A stretch of 64,000 bases of DNA from Actinomyces capricornis (GCF_019974135.1 NZ_AP025017.1:1-64000), one strand, 5' to 3'. Positions 1 to 8,946 are shown, counted from the first letter of the stretch. Notes: generated by a model from the sequence alone, not told the origin. Numbers and translations: made by a program.

Positions 1-715
1 CCAGGGACAGCGCCCGCGCGCCCCGGGCGCAGGCCGCCCGGTCCAGGTCCTGTGCCTCCTGAGGGCTCAGGCCGGCCAGGTGCTCCAGGCCGGCGCCCGC
101 CCCGGCGACCCCGCCCAGGGAGACGGGGTCGGCCAGGGCCAGCCCCATGGAGCACTCGCGCATGCGGGCGCGCGCAGCCTCCAGCCCGCCCGGGCCCGCG
201 CCCAGGGATGTCATGAGCCCCAGCCCGCCGTCGTTGACCGCCGAGCGGGACAGGCCCACCACCAGGGCCTCCCCGGGCCCCGGGCGCTCCAGGGCCTGGG
301 CCACCACCTGCCCCAGGCCCGCGGTCGTGCCCTCGCGGGCCTCCCGGGCGGCCTGCTGGGGGTCGGCGGGCAGGGCTGTGAGCCTGGCGGCGTCGAGGTA
401 CCAGGTGGTGCCCCCGGCCCCGGGGTCCGCCGCGCTGCTCAGCCGCACCAGATCGACCTCGCGGATCTGCCCGGTGGGACCGTGACCCTGGAGCGCCTCG
501 CGGGCCAGGATGCGCGCGGCGGGCAGGCAGTGGGCGCTGCCGGGGGCGCCGTCGGCCAGGGGCAGCTCGACGACGTCGTCCTGCGGCCTGGCCCGGGCCC
601 AGCCGCGAGCCAGGGCGCCGGCCACCCGGGCGGCGTCCAGGCCCCGGCCCGGGTCGTCGAGGGGCACCCCCGCGGGCTCGGGGCGCATCTGGCCGGGAGC
701 CAGCAGGACCCTCAT
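1..715 (-). CDS. Glycerate kinase family protein, 3' end outside window (partial)
   Basis: The reverse strand is open from an ATG to the window edge, giving 238 residues of an N-terminal part. The start MRVLLAPG, the stretch ARGWARARP..DVVELPLADG and VVGLSRSAVNDGG follow the pattern of glycerate kinases (GlxK/GarK type), which phosphorylate glycerate with ATP in the cytoplasm. The family hallmarks are weakened: the usual DSFKGS-like loop after the first strand is replaced by a Pro/Gly-rich stretch, and ADGGEGT reads ADGAPGS. The gene lies 94 nt downstream of the M20 peptidase on the same strand and has GCAGGT five bases before the ATG. It could be a divergent or non-catalytic homologue; the missing C-terminus prevents a firmer call. 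Confidence 0.7.
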   Translation of the reverse strand, partial: MRVLLAPGQMRPEPAGVPLDDPGRGLDAARVAGALARGWARARPQDDVVELPLADGAPGSAHCLPAARILAREALQGHGPTGQIREVDLVRLSSAADPGAGGTTWYLDAARLTALPADPQQAAREAREGTTAGLGQVVAQALERPGPGEALVVGLSRSAVNDGGLGLMTSLGAGPGGLEAARARMRECSMGLALADPVSLGGVAGAGAGLEHLAGLSPQEAQDLDRAACARGARALSL

Positions 716-809
716 GCGGCACCTGCCCGATGCGCGGGCCCGGTGGGCCCGGCCGCGCCCGGCCCGGCCTGAGACGCGGGTACGGCCCGGGGCCCCGGGG
801 CGCTGGCGC

Positions 810-2195
810 TCACGGCTCCAGGGCGCCGCCCAGGCGGGCCAGCAGCAGTGCCTCGGCGACGATGATGCGCTCGAGCTCGCCCAGGTGCATGGACTCGTCC
901 TCGCTGTGGGCGCGGGTGTCGGGGTCCTCGATCCCGGTGACCAGCACCTGCGCCCGGGGGAAGACCTCCTTGAGGGTGGCGATGAAGGGGATGGAGCCGC
1001 CCTGCCCGATGCTGACCGCCTCGCCGTCCCAGGCCGTGGACATGGCCCACAGGGCCGCCTGGGAGGCGTCGGTGGCCTGCGCGCCGTCGAAGGCGGGACC
1101 GGCCTCCCGGCCGGTGATGGTCAGGCGCGCCCCGAAGGGCGTGTGGGCCTTGAGGTGGGCGGTGAGGGCCTCCAGCGCCTCGGCGGGGTCCTGCCCGGGG
1201 GCGATGCGCAGGGACAGGCGGGCGGTGGCCGAGGGGGCCAGCACGTTGCCGGCCACCTCCAGGGGGGTGATGTCGGTGCCGATGAGGGTCAGGGAGGGCT
1301 TGGTCCACAGGCGGGCGGTCAGGTCCCCGGTTCCGGTGAGCTCGACGCCGTCGAGCACCCCCGCATCCTGGCGGAAGTCGGCCTCGGGGTAGTCGGGGAA
1401 GCCCGGCTCGGCCTGGGGGCGGGAGATGAGGCCGGGGATGGCCACATCGCCGGCCTCGTCGTGGCAGGAGGCCACCAGGCGGCAGATGGCGGTGGCCGCA
1501 TCCATCACCGGTCCGCCGTACTGGCCCGAGTGCAGGGCGTGGTCGAGCACATCGAGGCGGGCGTCGACCTGGACCACGCCGCGCAGGGTGGTGGTCAGGG
1601 CGGGCACGCCCACCTTCCAGTTCATGGAGTCGGCCACGATGATGACGTCGGCGTCCAGGCGGTCGCGGTGGGCGGTGAGGAAGGCCTCGAAGGAGGGGCT
1701 GCCGATCTCCTCCTCCCCCTCGACGAAGACGGTCACCGAGCAGGGCAGCTGCCCTCCCAGGGCGGTCAGGGCCCGCAGGGCGTGAACGTGGGTGACCACC
1801 CCGGCCTTGTCGTCGGCGGTGCCGCGGCCGAAGAGGCGCTCGCCGCGGCGCTCGGCGCGGAAGGGGTCGTCCTGGACCCACCCCTGCGGGTCGCCCACCG
1901 GCTGGACGTCGTGGTGGGCGTAGAGCAGGACGTGGGGGCTGCCCTGAGGGCCGGCCCGGTGGGCCAGGACCGCGGGGCGGCCGGGCACGCCGTCGGGGCC
2001 CTCGACGCTGAGGATCTCGGCGCTCAGGCCGGCCTCCTCCAGGAGCTGGGCGACCCGCTTGGCGGACTCATCCACGTGGGACTGGTCGTGGCTGGAGGCA
2101 GAGACCGAGGGGATGGAGACCAGCCCGCTCAGGTCGGAGACAATGGCCTCGAAGGAGTCGTGGATGGTGGTGCGAAGGGCGTCAGCAGTGATCAT
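810..2195 (-). CDS. M20 family metallo-dipeptidase
   Basis: This 461-aa protein is a cytoplasmic zinc peptidase of the M20 family (dipeptidase/CNDP-like branch), which cleaves dipeptides or releases C-terminal residues. The metal-site motifs are visible: YAHHDVQP near residues 92-99 (His and catalytic Asp), GRGTADDK near 123-130 (bridging Asp), EGEEEIGS near 160-166 (catalytic and metal Glu), and a C-terminal HSEDE segment. The dimerisation (lid) domain lies between roughly residues 200 and 330. The length is normal for the family. The ATG is preceded by a -10-like TACCCT with 7 nt between, so the message is probably leaderless. It is divergent from the DUF3043 gene. The exact substrate is not predictable. 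Confidence 0.9.
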   Translation of the reverse strand: MITADALRTTIHDSFEAIVSDLSGLVSIPSVSASSHDQSHVDESAKRVAQLLEEAGLSAEILSVEGPDGVPGRPAVLAHRAGPQGSPHVLLYAHHDVQPVGDPQGWVQDDPFRAERRGERLFGRGTADDKAGVVTHVHALRALTALGGQLPCSVTVFVEGEEEIGSPSFEAFLTAHRDRLDADVIIVADSMNWKVGVPALTTTLRGVVQVDARLDVLDHALHSGQYGGPVMDAATAICRLVASCHDEAGDVAIPGLISRPQAEPGFPDYPEADFRQDAGVLDGVELTGTGDLTARLWTKPSLTLIGTDITPLEVAGNVLAPSATARLSLRIAPGQDPAEALEALTAHLKAHTPFGARLTITGREAGPAFDGAQATDASQAALWAMSTAWDGEAVSIGQGGSIPFIATLKEVFPRAQVLVTGIEDPDTRAHSEDESMHLGELERIIVAEALLLARLGGALEP

Positions 2196-2202
2196 GATTT
2201 TC

Positions 2203-2229
2203 AGGGTATCGCGCCCGGGGCGCTAATCT
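2203..2229. promoter_or_regulatory. Divergent pair of leaderless promoters (M20 peptidase / DUF3043 gene)
   Basis: On the minus strand TACCCT ends 7 nt before the ATG of the peptidase gene. On the plus strand TAATCT ends 7 nt before the GTG of the DUF3043 gene. Both fit -10 hexamers whose transcripts start at or next to the start codon. Only 41 bp separate the two start codons, so the promoters face away from each other and share upstream DNA. No clear -35 element is visible for either. Confidence 0.6.
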
Positions 2230-2236
2230 GTGCCCC

Positions 2237-2830
2237 GTGAGCCTGCTGAAGAGAAACCGCCCGGAGGCCCCGAGCCCCGAGCCCGCACCGGTCAAGCCCG
2301 GGGGCAAGGGCCGCCCCACGCCCAAGCGCAAGGATGCGCAGGCGCGCCGCGTGCGCCCCGTGGTACCCACCAACCGCGAGGCGGCCAAGCGCGAGGCCCG
2401 GGCCGCCCGCGACGAGGCCTTCAGGCGCCAGCAGGACGCGCTCATCACCGGGGACGAGCGCTGGCTGCCGCCGCGCGACAAGGGGCCCATCAAGCGCTAC
2501 ATCCGCGACTACATCGACGCGCGCTACAGCGTCGGTGAGGTCTTCATGCCCCTGACCCTCGTCCTCATCGTGCTGATGCTCATCGCCTCGTGGTGGACCG
2601 ACCCCAGCAGCCTCTACCTGCTGCTGGCGGTCTACGCCGTGTTCTTCCTGGCCATGGGGGACGCACTGGTGTGCTGGCTGCGGCTGCGCCGCCTGCTGCG
2701 GGCCAGGTTCGGTCAGGAGCGGGTCAGCAAGCAGGGACCGATCCTCTTCTACGTCTTCGCCCGCTGCATGCAGCTGCGGCGCTGGCGCCGTCCCGCCCCG
2801 CTGGTGGAGCGCAAGGAGTTCCCCTCCTGA
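2237..2830 (+). CDS. DUF3043 domain membrane protein
   Basis: This 197-aa protein matches the actinobacterial DUF3043 family, whose function is unknown. Residues 1-95 are hydrophilic and basic, rich in Pro, Lys and Arg, and probably disordered. Two hydrophobic helices follow at about 103-121 and 126-147, then a basic tail rich in Arg, so the protein is likely an inner-membrane protein with both ends in the cytoplasm. The conserved block around YIRDYIDARY before the first helix is typical. The GTG start is supported by a -10 TAATCT located 7 nt upstream (leaderless). It stands alone between the divergent peptidase and the aldo/keto reductase. Confidence 0.88.
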   Translation: MSLLKRNRPEAPSPEPAPVKPGGKGRPTPKRKDAQARRVRPVVPTNREAAKREARAARDEAFRRQQDALITGDERWLPPRDKGPIKRYIRDYIDARYSVGEVFMPLTLVLIVLMLIASWWTDPSSLYLLLAVYAVFFLAMGDALVCWLRLRRLLRARFGQERVSKQGPILFYVFARCMQLRRWRRPAPLVERKEFPS

Positions 2831-2987
2831 GCCCATCCTGAGCCGGTTTCGAGCATGGCCGCTCACGCGCCGGCCGCGGCCCCGGGCACGGTACTCCCGG
2901 CGTCGGCCACTGTTCGCCCTTGTCCGCACTGTGCGTACACGCGGGGCCCGCCGCGATCCAGCGGTTCCCCACGAGCCGGCGTGCTCC

Positions 2988-2993
2988 TAGGCT
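2988..2993 (+). promoter_or_regulatory. -10 element of the aldo/keto reductase gene (leaderless)
   Basis: TAGGCT lies exactly 6 nt before the ATG of the downstream gene, and there is no Shine-Dalgarno sequence. This suggests a leaderless transcript. No convincing -35 box is visible. Confidence 0.6.
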
Positions 2994-2999
2994 GGTGCC

Positions 3000-4007
3000 A
3001 TGGTCGCTTACCGATACCTTGGATCATCCGGACTGAAGATCAGCGAGATCACCTACGGCAACTGGCTCACCCACGGCTCCCAGGTGGAGGCCGACACCGC
3101 CATCGCCTGCGTGCACAAGGCCCTGGACCTGGGGATCACCAGCTTCGACACCGCCGACGTCTACGCCAACACCGCCGCCGAGGAGGTGCTGGGCCGCGCC
3201 CTGACCGGGCAGCGCCGCGAGTCCCTGGAGGTCTTCACCAAGGTCTACTGGCCCATCGGCCCCAAGGGCCCCAACGACGTCGGGCTATCGCGCAAGCACA
3301 TCATGGAGGGCATCAACGGCTCCCTGACGCGCCTGGGCCTGGACTACGTCGACCTCTACCAGGCCCACCGCTACGACTACGACACGCCGCTGGAGGAGAC
3401 CATGCAGGCCTTCGCCGACGTCGTGCGCGCCGGCAAGGCCCTCTACATCGGGGTCTCGGAGTGGAGCGCCGAGCAGATCCGCGCCGGCGCCGCCCTGGCA
3501 CGGCAGATGGGCTTCTCCCTGGTGTCCAACCAGCCCCAGTACTCGGCGCTGTGGCGGGTCATCGACTCCGAGGTGGTGCCCGCCAGCCAGGAGCTGGGCG
3601 TGGGGCAGATCGTGTGGTCGCCCATGGCCCAGGGCGTGCTCTCCGGCAAGTACCTGCCCGGCCAGGAGCCCCCGGCCGGCTCTCGCGCCACGGACACCAA
3701 GGGCGGCAGCCAGATGATCTCGCGCTGGATGAGCGATGAGGTGCTCACCGCCGTCCAGGCCCTGCGCCCCGTGGCCGAGCAGGCCGGCCTGACCATGCCC
3801 CAGCTGGCCATCGCCTGGGTGCTGCAGAACCCGAATGTCTCGGCCGCCATCGTGGGCGCCTCACGCCCCGAGCAGCTGGAGGACACCGTCAAGGCCTCCG
3901 GGGTGGCGCTGAGCGCCGAGGTCATGGGGGCCATCGACGCCGCCCTGGACGGCGTCATCGAGCGCGACCCGGCCCTGACCGTCTCGCCGCAGACCCGCCC
4001 CGCCTGA
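3000..4007 (+). CDS. Aldo/keto reductase (KCNAB/YghZ-like)
   Basis: This 335-aa protein is a soluble NADPH-dependent TIM-barrel oxidoreductase that reduces aldehydes or ketones. The catalytic tetrad is visible as D50 and Y55 (in SFDTADVY), K81 (in VFTKVYW) and H123 (in QAHRYD). The C-terminal cofactor-binding segment is present as IVGASRPEQLEDTVKA. The form MVAYRYLGSSGLKISEIT and the GVSEWS strand place it with the potassium-channel beta-subunit/YghZ subgroup. It is a single gene with a leaderless promoter, convergent with the MFS gene across a strong hairpin. The physiological substrate cannot be deduced; the homologues act on methylglyoxal-like aldehydes. Confidence 0.93.
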   Translation: MVAYRYLGSSGLKISEITYGNWLTHGSQVEADTAIACVHKALDLGITSFDTADVYANTAAEEVLGRALTGQRRESLEVFTKVYWPIGPKGPNDVGLSRKHIMEGINGSLTRLGLDYVDLYQAHRYDYDTPLEETMQAFADVVRAGKALYIGVSEWSAEQIRAGAALARQMGFSLVSNQPQYSALWRVIDSEVVPASQELGVGQIVWSPMAQGVLSGKYLPGQEPPAGSRATDTKGGSQMISRWMSDEVLTAVQALRPVAEQAGLTMPQLAIAWVLQNPNVSAAIVGASRPEQLEDTVKASGVALSAEVMGAIDAALDGVIERDPALTVSPQTRPA

Positions 4008-4096
4008 GCAGCCCACACAGCTGCGCCCGCCGCCTGCCGACCGCACTGGCGGTTCAGGCCGCGCCTCCCCGGGGTCTTGCCCTCCCGGGGGCTCGG

Positions 4097-4127
4097 CTCC
4101 CCCGCGGCCCGCAAGGCCACGGGGGAG
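4097..4127. terminator. Bidirectional hairpin terminator between convergent genes
   Basis: The arms CTCCCCCG and CGGGGGAG, extended inward by GGCC/GGCC around a CGCAA loop, form a stem of about 12 bp with one mismatch. It lies between the convergent aldo/keto reductase and MFS genes and probably serves both. There is no T-run, as is usual in GC-rich actinobacteria. Confidence 0.65.
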
Positions 4128-4143
4128 GCGATGGGCCTGGGCA

Positions 4144-5520
4144 CTATGCGCAGGCCCGGCGCCCCAGGCCCGCGGCGGCCAGCTCGTCGTCGAGCATTCC
4201 CGGGGCGCACGAGCGCCACCCGAACCAGCCCATGGGCAGGGCCGAGGCGATGAGTGCGATCAAGGGCCAGGTCCACCCTCCGGTCAGCCCGTAGAGCCAG
4301 CCCACGGCGAAGGGCCCCGCGCTGGCCAGCGCATAGCCCACCGACTGGGTGAAGCCGGACAGCAGGGCGGTGACCCGGTAGTCGCGGGTGCGCGCCGTGA
4401 CCAGGACCAGGCAGACCTGGAAGGTCGAGCCGGCCAGTCCCAGCAGCACCGCCCACAGCCAGGGAAGGGTCATCGGGGCCAGGAGCAGTCCGGTGTAGCC
4501 GGCCACCATGAGCACCACCAGCCCCACCACCCAGGCCCCCAGGTGGCGGGAGCGCGAGACCAGCACAGGCACCAGGGGCCCGGCCGCCACACCGCAGATG
4601 CTGAAGATCGCCAGCAGCAGGGAGGCCGAGGCCATGGTGGCCCCCGCGTCCCGGAAGACCTGCGGCAGGTAGGCGAAGATGACGTAGGCCTGCATGGACT
4701 GGATGCCGAAGAACAGGCCCAGGGCCCGGGAGCGGGGGCTGCGGGCCAGGTCCGCCAGGCGCGGTTCCGGGACCTGAGGGCCCGCATCCCCAGGATCAGA
4801 GCCCGCAGCGACGGCCGCCGCGGCCTGCCCGGCCACCCCCGCCTGCTCCTGCCGGCCCTGCGGGGACACGGGCCCAGGGCGGCCCCGCTGCGCGCGCCGC
4901 CCCAGAAGCAGTAGTCCAGGGACCCGGGTCGCGGCACCGGCCCCCAGGGCCACCGCCACCCAGGGCAGCGCCGAGGCCAGGGCGACCCACCCCCACAGGG
5001 CCAGGCTCAGGCGCCACGAGTCGCCATCGGCGATGACCAGGGGCGCGGCGAGCTGGGGCGCCAGGGCCCCCATGGGCAGGATGGTGACGTACAGCGCCGT
5101 CCACCGGTGTGAGGACAGGGGGAAGCGCTGCTTGATGGCCATGGGCACCAGCACATTGCCCAGTCCCGCCGCGCACAGCGCCAGGGCGCTCATCGCCAGC
5201 AGCACCAGGACCGAGCCGGTGGCGGCCCGGGCCAGCAGGCCCACCGCCCCCGCAGCACCGGCCAGGGCCAGGCCCCAGGCCGCGCCGATGCGGTGGCCCA
5301 GGCGGGAGGCCACCGCCCCCGCCAGGGCGAAGGAGAGCCCGGGCAGGGCCGTCAGCAGCGCGGCGGCGGGGGTGCTCATGCCCAGCGCCTGACGGATCTC
5401 GGCCAGGACGGGGCCCACCGAGGTAGCCGCCGGGCGCAGCATGAATGAGGACAGGACGATCCCCGCTGCCAGGCACCACAGCCCCAGGCGTGGGCGGAGC
5501 GGGCTGCCGACGGCGTTCAC
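4144..5520 (-). CDS. MFS transporter, CynX/NimT-like
   Basis: This 458-aa integral membrane protein has about twelve hydrophobic segments. It resembles the CynX/NimT branch of the major facilitator superfamily (cyanate and 2-nitroimidazole carriers). The N-terminal [19 protein letters not shown] and [19 protein letters not shown] segments are characteristic. The central cytoplasmic loop, about residues 205-265, is unusually long, low in complexity and rich in Arg, Gly and Gln. The GTG start lies 12 nt after the pyrD stop, so the two are probably co-transcribed, though pyrimidine substrates are not implied. The transported compound is unknown. Confidence 0.85.
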   Translation of the reverse strand: MNAVGSPLRPRLGLWCLAAGIVLSSFMLRPAATSVGPVLAEIRQALGMSTPAAALLTALPGLSFALAGAVASRLGHRIGAAWGLALAGAAGAVGLLARAATGSVLVLLAMSALALCAAGLGNVLVPMAIKQRFPLSSHRWTALYVTILPMGALAPQLAAPLVIADGDSWRLSLALWGWVALASALPWVAVALGAGAATRVPGLLLLGRRAQRGRPGPVSPQGRQEQAGVAGQAAAAVAAGSDPGDAGPQVPEPRLADLARSPRSRALGLFFGIQSMQAYVIFAYLPQVFRDAGATMASASLLLAIFSICGVAAGPLVPVLVSRSRHLGAWVVGLVVLMVAGYTGLLLAPMTLPWLWAVLLGLAGSTFQVCLVLVTARTRDYRVTALLSGFTQSVGYALASAGPFAVGWLYGLTGGWTWPLIALIASALPMGWFGWRSCAPGMLDDELAAAGLGRRACA

Positions 5521-5531
5521 GGGCTCCGGGC

Positions 5532-6581
5532 TCAGCGGGCCGCGGCGCCGCCCGTGGCCAGGGCGCGGTTGATGCGCCCCGGCCAGGCCGGCCCGTTGTA
5601 GATGAAGGCCGAGTAGGCCTGGAGCAGGTCGGCTCCGGCGTCGAGCATGAGCTCGGCATCCATGATCGAGGAGATGCCCCCCACCCCGATGATCGTGGGC
5701 CCCTCCCCCAGGCGCTGGCGCAGGCGGCGCACGACCTCCAGGGCCCGGGGCAGCAGCGGGGCCCCGGACAGGCCGCCCTCCCCCAGGTCGTGGTCGATGG
5801 TGGTGTTGGTGGCCACCACCCCGTCCAGGCCCATGTCAAGCACGAGCCCGGCCACGGCGTCGATGTCCTCGTCGGCCAGGTCGGGGGCGATCTTGACCAG
5901 CAGGGGCACGCGGCGCCCGGCCGCGGCATCCGCCGCCTGGCGCACGGCGGCCAGGATCGGGCGCAGGGACTCCACGCTCTGCAGGCTGCGCAGGCCGGGG
6001 GTGTTGGGGCTGGAGACGTTGACCACGAGGTAGTCCACCCAGCGCGCCACCCGGGAGGCGCTGTAGCGGTAGTCCTCCACGGCGTCGGCCAGGGCGGTGG
6101 TCTTGGTCTTGCCGATATTGGCGCCCACGACGATGGAGCGGCCCCGCACCGTCGAGCGCAACTCGCGCAGGCGCCGGGCGGCCTCATCGGCCCCGGAGTT
6201 GTTGAAGCCCATGCGGTTGCGGATGGCGCGGGTGGCCGGGTAGCGCCACAGGCGGGGGCGCTCATTGCCCTCCTGGGCGCGGGCGGTGAAGGTGCCGACC
6301 TCGATGAAGCCGAAGCCGAGCATGTCCAGGCCCTCGACGGCCTCGCCCTCCTTGTCCATGCCCGCGGCCAGGCCCAGGATACCGGGGACCGGGCGTGACA
6401 GGGGGCCGCCCTGGCCGGCGCTGGGCACGGCGAAGGCGGGGCGGCGGCCCCACATCTGGCGCACGACGTCGCGCACGATCGGGATCCTGCTGGTGGCCCT
6501 GATGGCCCCCAGGCACATGTCGTGGGTGAGCTCGGGGTCGATGCGGGTCAGGACGGTCTTGTACAGCAGGTCGTAGAGCAC
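5532..6581 (-). CDS. pyrD: Dihydroorotate dehydrogenase (quinone), class 2
   Basis: This 349-aa flavoprotein oxidises dihydroorotate to orotate in pyrimidine synthesis and passes the electrons to membrane quinone. The class-2 marks are the N-terminal amphipathic extension (residues 1-45), the FMN motif [11 protein letters not shown] near 70-79, the FNNSG segment near 126-130, and [15 protein letters not shown], where Ser at about 190 acts as the catalytic base. The C-terminal phosphate site GVGGISS is also present. The GTG start is supported by TACCCT 6 nt upstream, so the message is probably leaderless. The MFS gene follows on the same strand. Confidence 0.96.
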   Translation of the reverse strand: MLYDLLYKTVLTRIDPELTHDMCLGAIRATSRIPIVRDVVRQMWGRRPAFAVPSAGQGGPLSRPVPGILGLAAGMDKEGEAVEGLDMLGFGFIEVGTFTARAQEGNERPRLWRYPATRAIRNRMGFNNSGADEAARRLRELRSTVRGRSIVVGANIGKTKTTALADAVEDYRYSASRVARWVDYLVVNVSSPNTPGLRSLQSVESLRPILAAVRQAADAAAGRRVPLLVKIAPDLADEDIDAVAGLVLDMGLDGVVATNTTIDHDLGEGGLSGAPLLPRALEVVRRLRQRLGEGPTIIGVGGISSIMDAELMLDAGADLLQAYSAFIYNGPAWPGRINRALATGGAAAR

Positions 6582-6587
6582 CGCTCC

Positions 6588-6593
6588 AGGGTA
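6588..6593 (-). promoter_or_regulatory. -10 element of pyrD (leaderless)
   Basis: Read on the minus strand, TACCCT ends 6 nt before the GTG start of pyrD, and no ribosome-binding site lies between. This fixes the GTG as the likely start. Confidence 0.55.
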
Positions 6594-6664
6594 CCCAGGT
6601 CATCGGTGCTCACAGGCAGGCGGGTTAGGCTGGAGTCCGATCGTTTCGTCCCGATGAGGTGCAC

Positions 6665-7570
6665 ATGTCCTTCAACCGCGATATCCAACTCGACCCCAAC
6701 CGCGTCTCCACGCGCTCCGGCGGTGGGCGGGGGGTGGTGGTCGGCGGTGGCTCGATCCTGACCGTCATCGCCGTGGTCCTCATCTCCCAGCTCACCGGCG
6801 TGGACCTCTCCGGACTGGTGGGGGCCCAGCAGGCCCCGGCGGGCCAGGCCACCTCCTCGACCATCGACACCTCCATGTGCACTGATGGCCAGGCGGCCAA
6901 TGACTACACCCAGTGCCGCATGATTGCCACCGCCGAGTCCCTGGACGCGGTATGGGAGGGCCAGCTGCCCGCCCAGGGCGGGCCGGGCTACCGGCGCCCC
7001 GACTTCGTGCTGTGGGACGGCTCCCAGGTCAGCTCGGCCTGCGGGACGGCCTCGAGCTCGGTGGGCCCCTTCTACTGCTCGGGGGATGAGAGCGTCTACC
7101 TGGACATGACCTTCTTCTCCGACATGGAGCGCACCCTGGGCGCCAAGGACACGCCCCTGGGCCAGGAGTACATCGTGGCCCACGAGTTCGGCCACCACAT
7201 CCAGCACCTCACCGGCACCATGGCGGCGGCGGACCGCTCGGGCACGGGCGCGAACTCCGACTCGGTGCGCCTGGAGCTCCAGGCCGACTGCTATGCGGGC
7301 ATGTGGGTCCACTACGCCTCGACCACCCCCGACCCCGAGACCGGCCAGCCCTTCCTGGCCCGCCCCACCACCGAGGAGATCACCGGGGCGATCAATGCCG
7401 CCGAGGCCGTGGGCGACGACCACATCCAGGAGCGGCATGCGGGTCGGGTCAACGCCGACTCCTGGACGCACGGCTCCTCCGAGCAGCGGGTGCGCTGGTT
7501 CACCACCGGCATGGAGCAGGGATCGCTCCAAGCCTGCGACACCTTCAGCGTTCCCGCCGGCCAGCTCTGA
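6665..7570 (+). CDS. Neutral zinc metallopeptidase (YpfJ/KPN_02809 family)
   Basis: This protein of about 301 residues has one N-terminal transmembrane helix (about 23-42) and an extracytoplasmic domain with the zinc site HEFGHH (near 173-178). A downstream Glu in RLELQADCYAG fits the third zinc ligand. The opening MSFNRDIQLDPNRV is typical of the putative neutral zinc metallopeptidase family. The ATG at 6665 is preferred over the GTG two codons upstream because GATGAGG sits five bases before it. A TAGGCT at 6626-6631 is a likely -10 box, giving a short leader. The biological substrate is unknown. Confidence 0.9.
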   Translation: MSFNRDIQLDPNRVSTRSGGGRGVVVGGGSILTVIAVVLISQLTGVDLSGLVGAQQAPAGQATSSTIDTSMCTDGQAANDYTQCRMIATAESLDAVWEGQLPAQGGPGYRRPDFVLWDGSQVSSACGTASSSVGPFYCSGDESVYLDMTFFSDMERTLGAKDTPLGQEYIVAHEFGHHIQHLTGTMAAADRSGTGANSDSVRLELQADCYAGMWVHYASTTPDPETGQPFLARPTTEEITGAINAAEAVGDDHIQERHAGRVNADSWTHGSSEQRVRWFTTGMEQGSLQACDTFSVPAGQL

Positions 7571-7613
7571 GCGGCCCGCCCTGGCCGGCCCTCCTGGAGG
7601 CGCGGGCGCGTGC

Positions 7614-7619
7614 CACACT
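7614..7619 (+). promoter_or_regulatory. -10 element of the merR-type regulator gene (leaderless)
   Basis: CACACT ends 6 nt before the GTG start of the MerR-type gene. The spacing matches the other leaderless promoters of this window. Unlike the two promoters further downstream, no dyad is visible here. Confidence 0.5.
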
Positions 7620-7625
7620 GGGCGC

Positions 7626-8546
7626 GTGCGTGTTGCGGAGATCGCCGAGCTGACCGGGACGACGGTGCGCACCGTGCGGTACTACCACTCCCTGGGACTG
7701 CTGCCGGTGCCGCCTCAGCGCGGAGGCTGGCGGGACTACGGGCTGGGCCACGTCGCCCGCCTCTCGCGCATCCGCTGGCTCGTCCAGGCCGGGGTGCCGC
7801 TGGAGTCCATCGGCCGCATCCTCAACGGCGATGCGCCGGCTGGGGGCACGGACCGGGCAGGCGGTGGCCCCCACGGTGAGCGCGCCAGCAGTGGGGGCGG
7901 CGGGAATGGCGCCCGGGGCACTGATGACCGCACCAATGCCGGCGCTGGCGGCCGCACCGATGACCATGACAGCGACGCCGCGGGGCGGGTGGCCGCCGAC
8001 CTGGCGGGGGCCCTGGAGGCCGTCGAGCGGAGCCTGGCCGAGGCCACCCGTCAGCGCGAGATGCTCATCTGCCTGCTGGAGCGCGCCCGCGAGGGCCTGA
8101 CGGTCTCACCCATGACGCCGCGCATGGCGGCCTTCTTCGACCGGCTGGAGGCCGCCGCCCCCGATGAGCGCACCCGGGCCGCGGTGCGCCGCGAGCGCGA
8201 CGTCGTCGAGCTGGCCTGCTACCGAGGGCAGATGCCGCCCGAGGCCGAGGCCCTGTTCCTCGCCCCGCAGCCCCAGGAGGAGGCGGGCATCCTGGAGGCC
8301 TACGGGCAGGATGCCTCGGCGATGTCCGATGAGCAGATCGAGGAGCGCGTGCGCGCGAACATCAGGCGCCTGGAGTCGATGCTGGGGCCGCTGCGGGCCC
8401 GGGCCCTCGCCCGCAGCGTGGACAGGGAGGCGGTGCGGGCCTTCTTCCGCCTGGCGTCGCGGGTCGAGCCCTTCGATGCGCGCATGGGCGCGGCGATGGA
8501 GCGAGGCCTCCTGGCGGCTATTGACCGCTGGAGCGCAGAGGCCTAG
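7626..8546 (+). CDS. MerR family transcriptional regulator
   Basis: This 306-aa DNA-binding regulator has a MerR winged helix-turn-helix in residues 1-70 (VRVAEIAELTGTTVRTVRYYHSLGLL followed by the wing RGGWRDYGLGHVARL). A Gly/Asp/Ala-rich disordered insert of about 45 residues follows, then an alpha-helical C-terminal region with MAAFFDRLEAAAPDE and ANIRRLESML segments. No heavy-metal cysteines are present, so an organic ligand is more likely than a metal. The GTG start is chosen because the HTH begins directly there and CACACT lies 6 nt upstream. The next genes, an exporter and a flavodoxin, have 19-bp-spacer promoters typical of MerR control, so this protein is their likely regulator. Confidence 0.85.
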   Translation: MRVAEIAELTGTTVRTVRYYHSLGLLPVPPQRGGWRDYGLGHVARLSRIRWLVQAGVPLESIGRILNGDAPAGGTDRAGGGPHGERASSGGGGNGARGTDDRTNAGAGGRTDDHDSDAAGRVAADLAGALEAVERSLAEATRQREMLICLLERAREGLTVSPMTPRMAAFFDRLEAAAPDERTRAAVRRERDVVELACYRGQMPPEAEALFLAPQPQEEAGILEAYGQDASAMSDEQIEERVRANIRRLESMLGPLRARALARSVDREAVRAFFRLASRVEPFDARMGAAMERGLLAAIDRWSAEA

Positions 8547-8710
8547 AGGCACGTACTAGCGGCACTCAGGGGCGCCTCGGGGCACTACCCTGGGCGCCCT
8601 GGGCCGCCCGTTCGCGGGTGTCCCTGTTCGGGAGGGGTCGCGCGGTCGGTGGGAGCGGACCGGGGCGGGGACTTCGGGGGCCCGCCAGTTCCGATCCCCC
8701 GGGGCTCACG

Positions 8711-8814
8711 ATGGACGTCGCTTGGCGGAAAGAGCGTCGCTTGGCGACATGGACGCCCCCTACAGGTGTCGCCTCCGTCGCCAAGTGACGCCTCGGTCGC
8801 CAAGTGACGCCCAT
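8711..8814. repeat. Long inverted repeat with tandem 22-nt units
   Basis: Two 38-nt arms, 8711-8748 and 8777-8814, are inverted copies with about nine mismatches, each beginning with ATGG at its outer end. Each arm contains two copies of GCGTCRCTTGGCGAC spaced 22 nt apart (the outermost copy in the left arm is slightly degenerate). Transcribed RNA would fold into a long two-part stem with a 28-nt loop. It may insulate the MerR gene from the exporter, or be a small palindromic mobile or repeat element. Confidence 0.7.
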
Positions 8815-8909
8815 TCTGCCCGCCCACCGCCAACCCTGGCCTGCCGCCCAGGATGGTCCCGCCTCGTGGGGAAGGACCCGCGCAGGGGGTCCGTGCCGCG
8901 TCGTCGGGC

Positions 8910-8946
8910 TTGCGTGTGACGCGGCGTCGCACCTGACAGTGGAGGC
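8910..8946 (+). promoter_or_regulatory. MerR-type promoter/operator of the ABC exporter
   Basis: TTGCGT (8910-8915) and GACAGT (8935-8940) are separated by 19 bp, and GACAGT ends 6 nt before the ATG. The dyad GTGTGACG-CGG-CGTCGCAC occupies 8914-8932, between the two boxes. A 19-bp spacer carrying a dyad is the hallmark of MerR-controlled promoters. The same arrangement recurs before the flavodoxin gene. The transcript would be leaderless. Confidence 0.7.

Larger units (their letters stand above)
8547..8946. other. 400-bp intergenic region between the MerR gene and the ABC exporter
   Basis: No plausible gene is seen. The region holds a 104-bp imperfect inverted repeat (listed separately) and, at its right end, the exporter promoter. 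Reading frames that cross it have no start signal and are shadows of high GC content. Confidence 0.6.

Noticed and set aside
510..2240. 576-codon plus-strand frame opposite the M20 peptidase
   Set aside because: Mirror frame caused by high GC at third positions; the minus strand encodes a complete peptidase.
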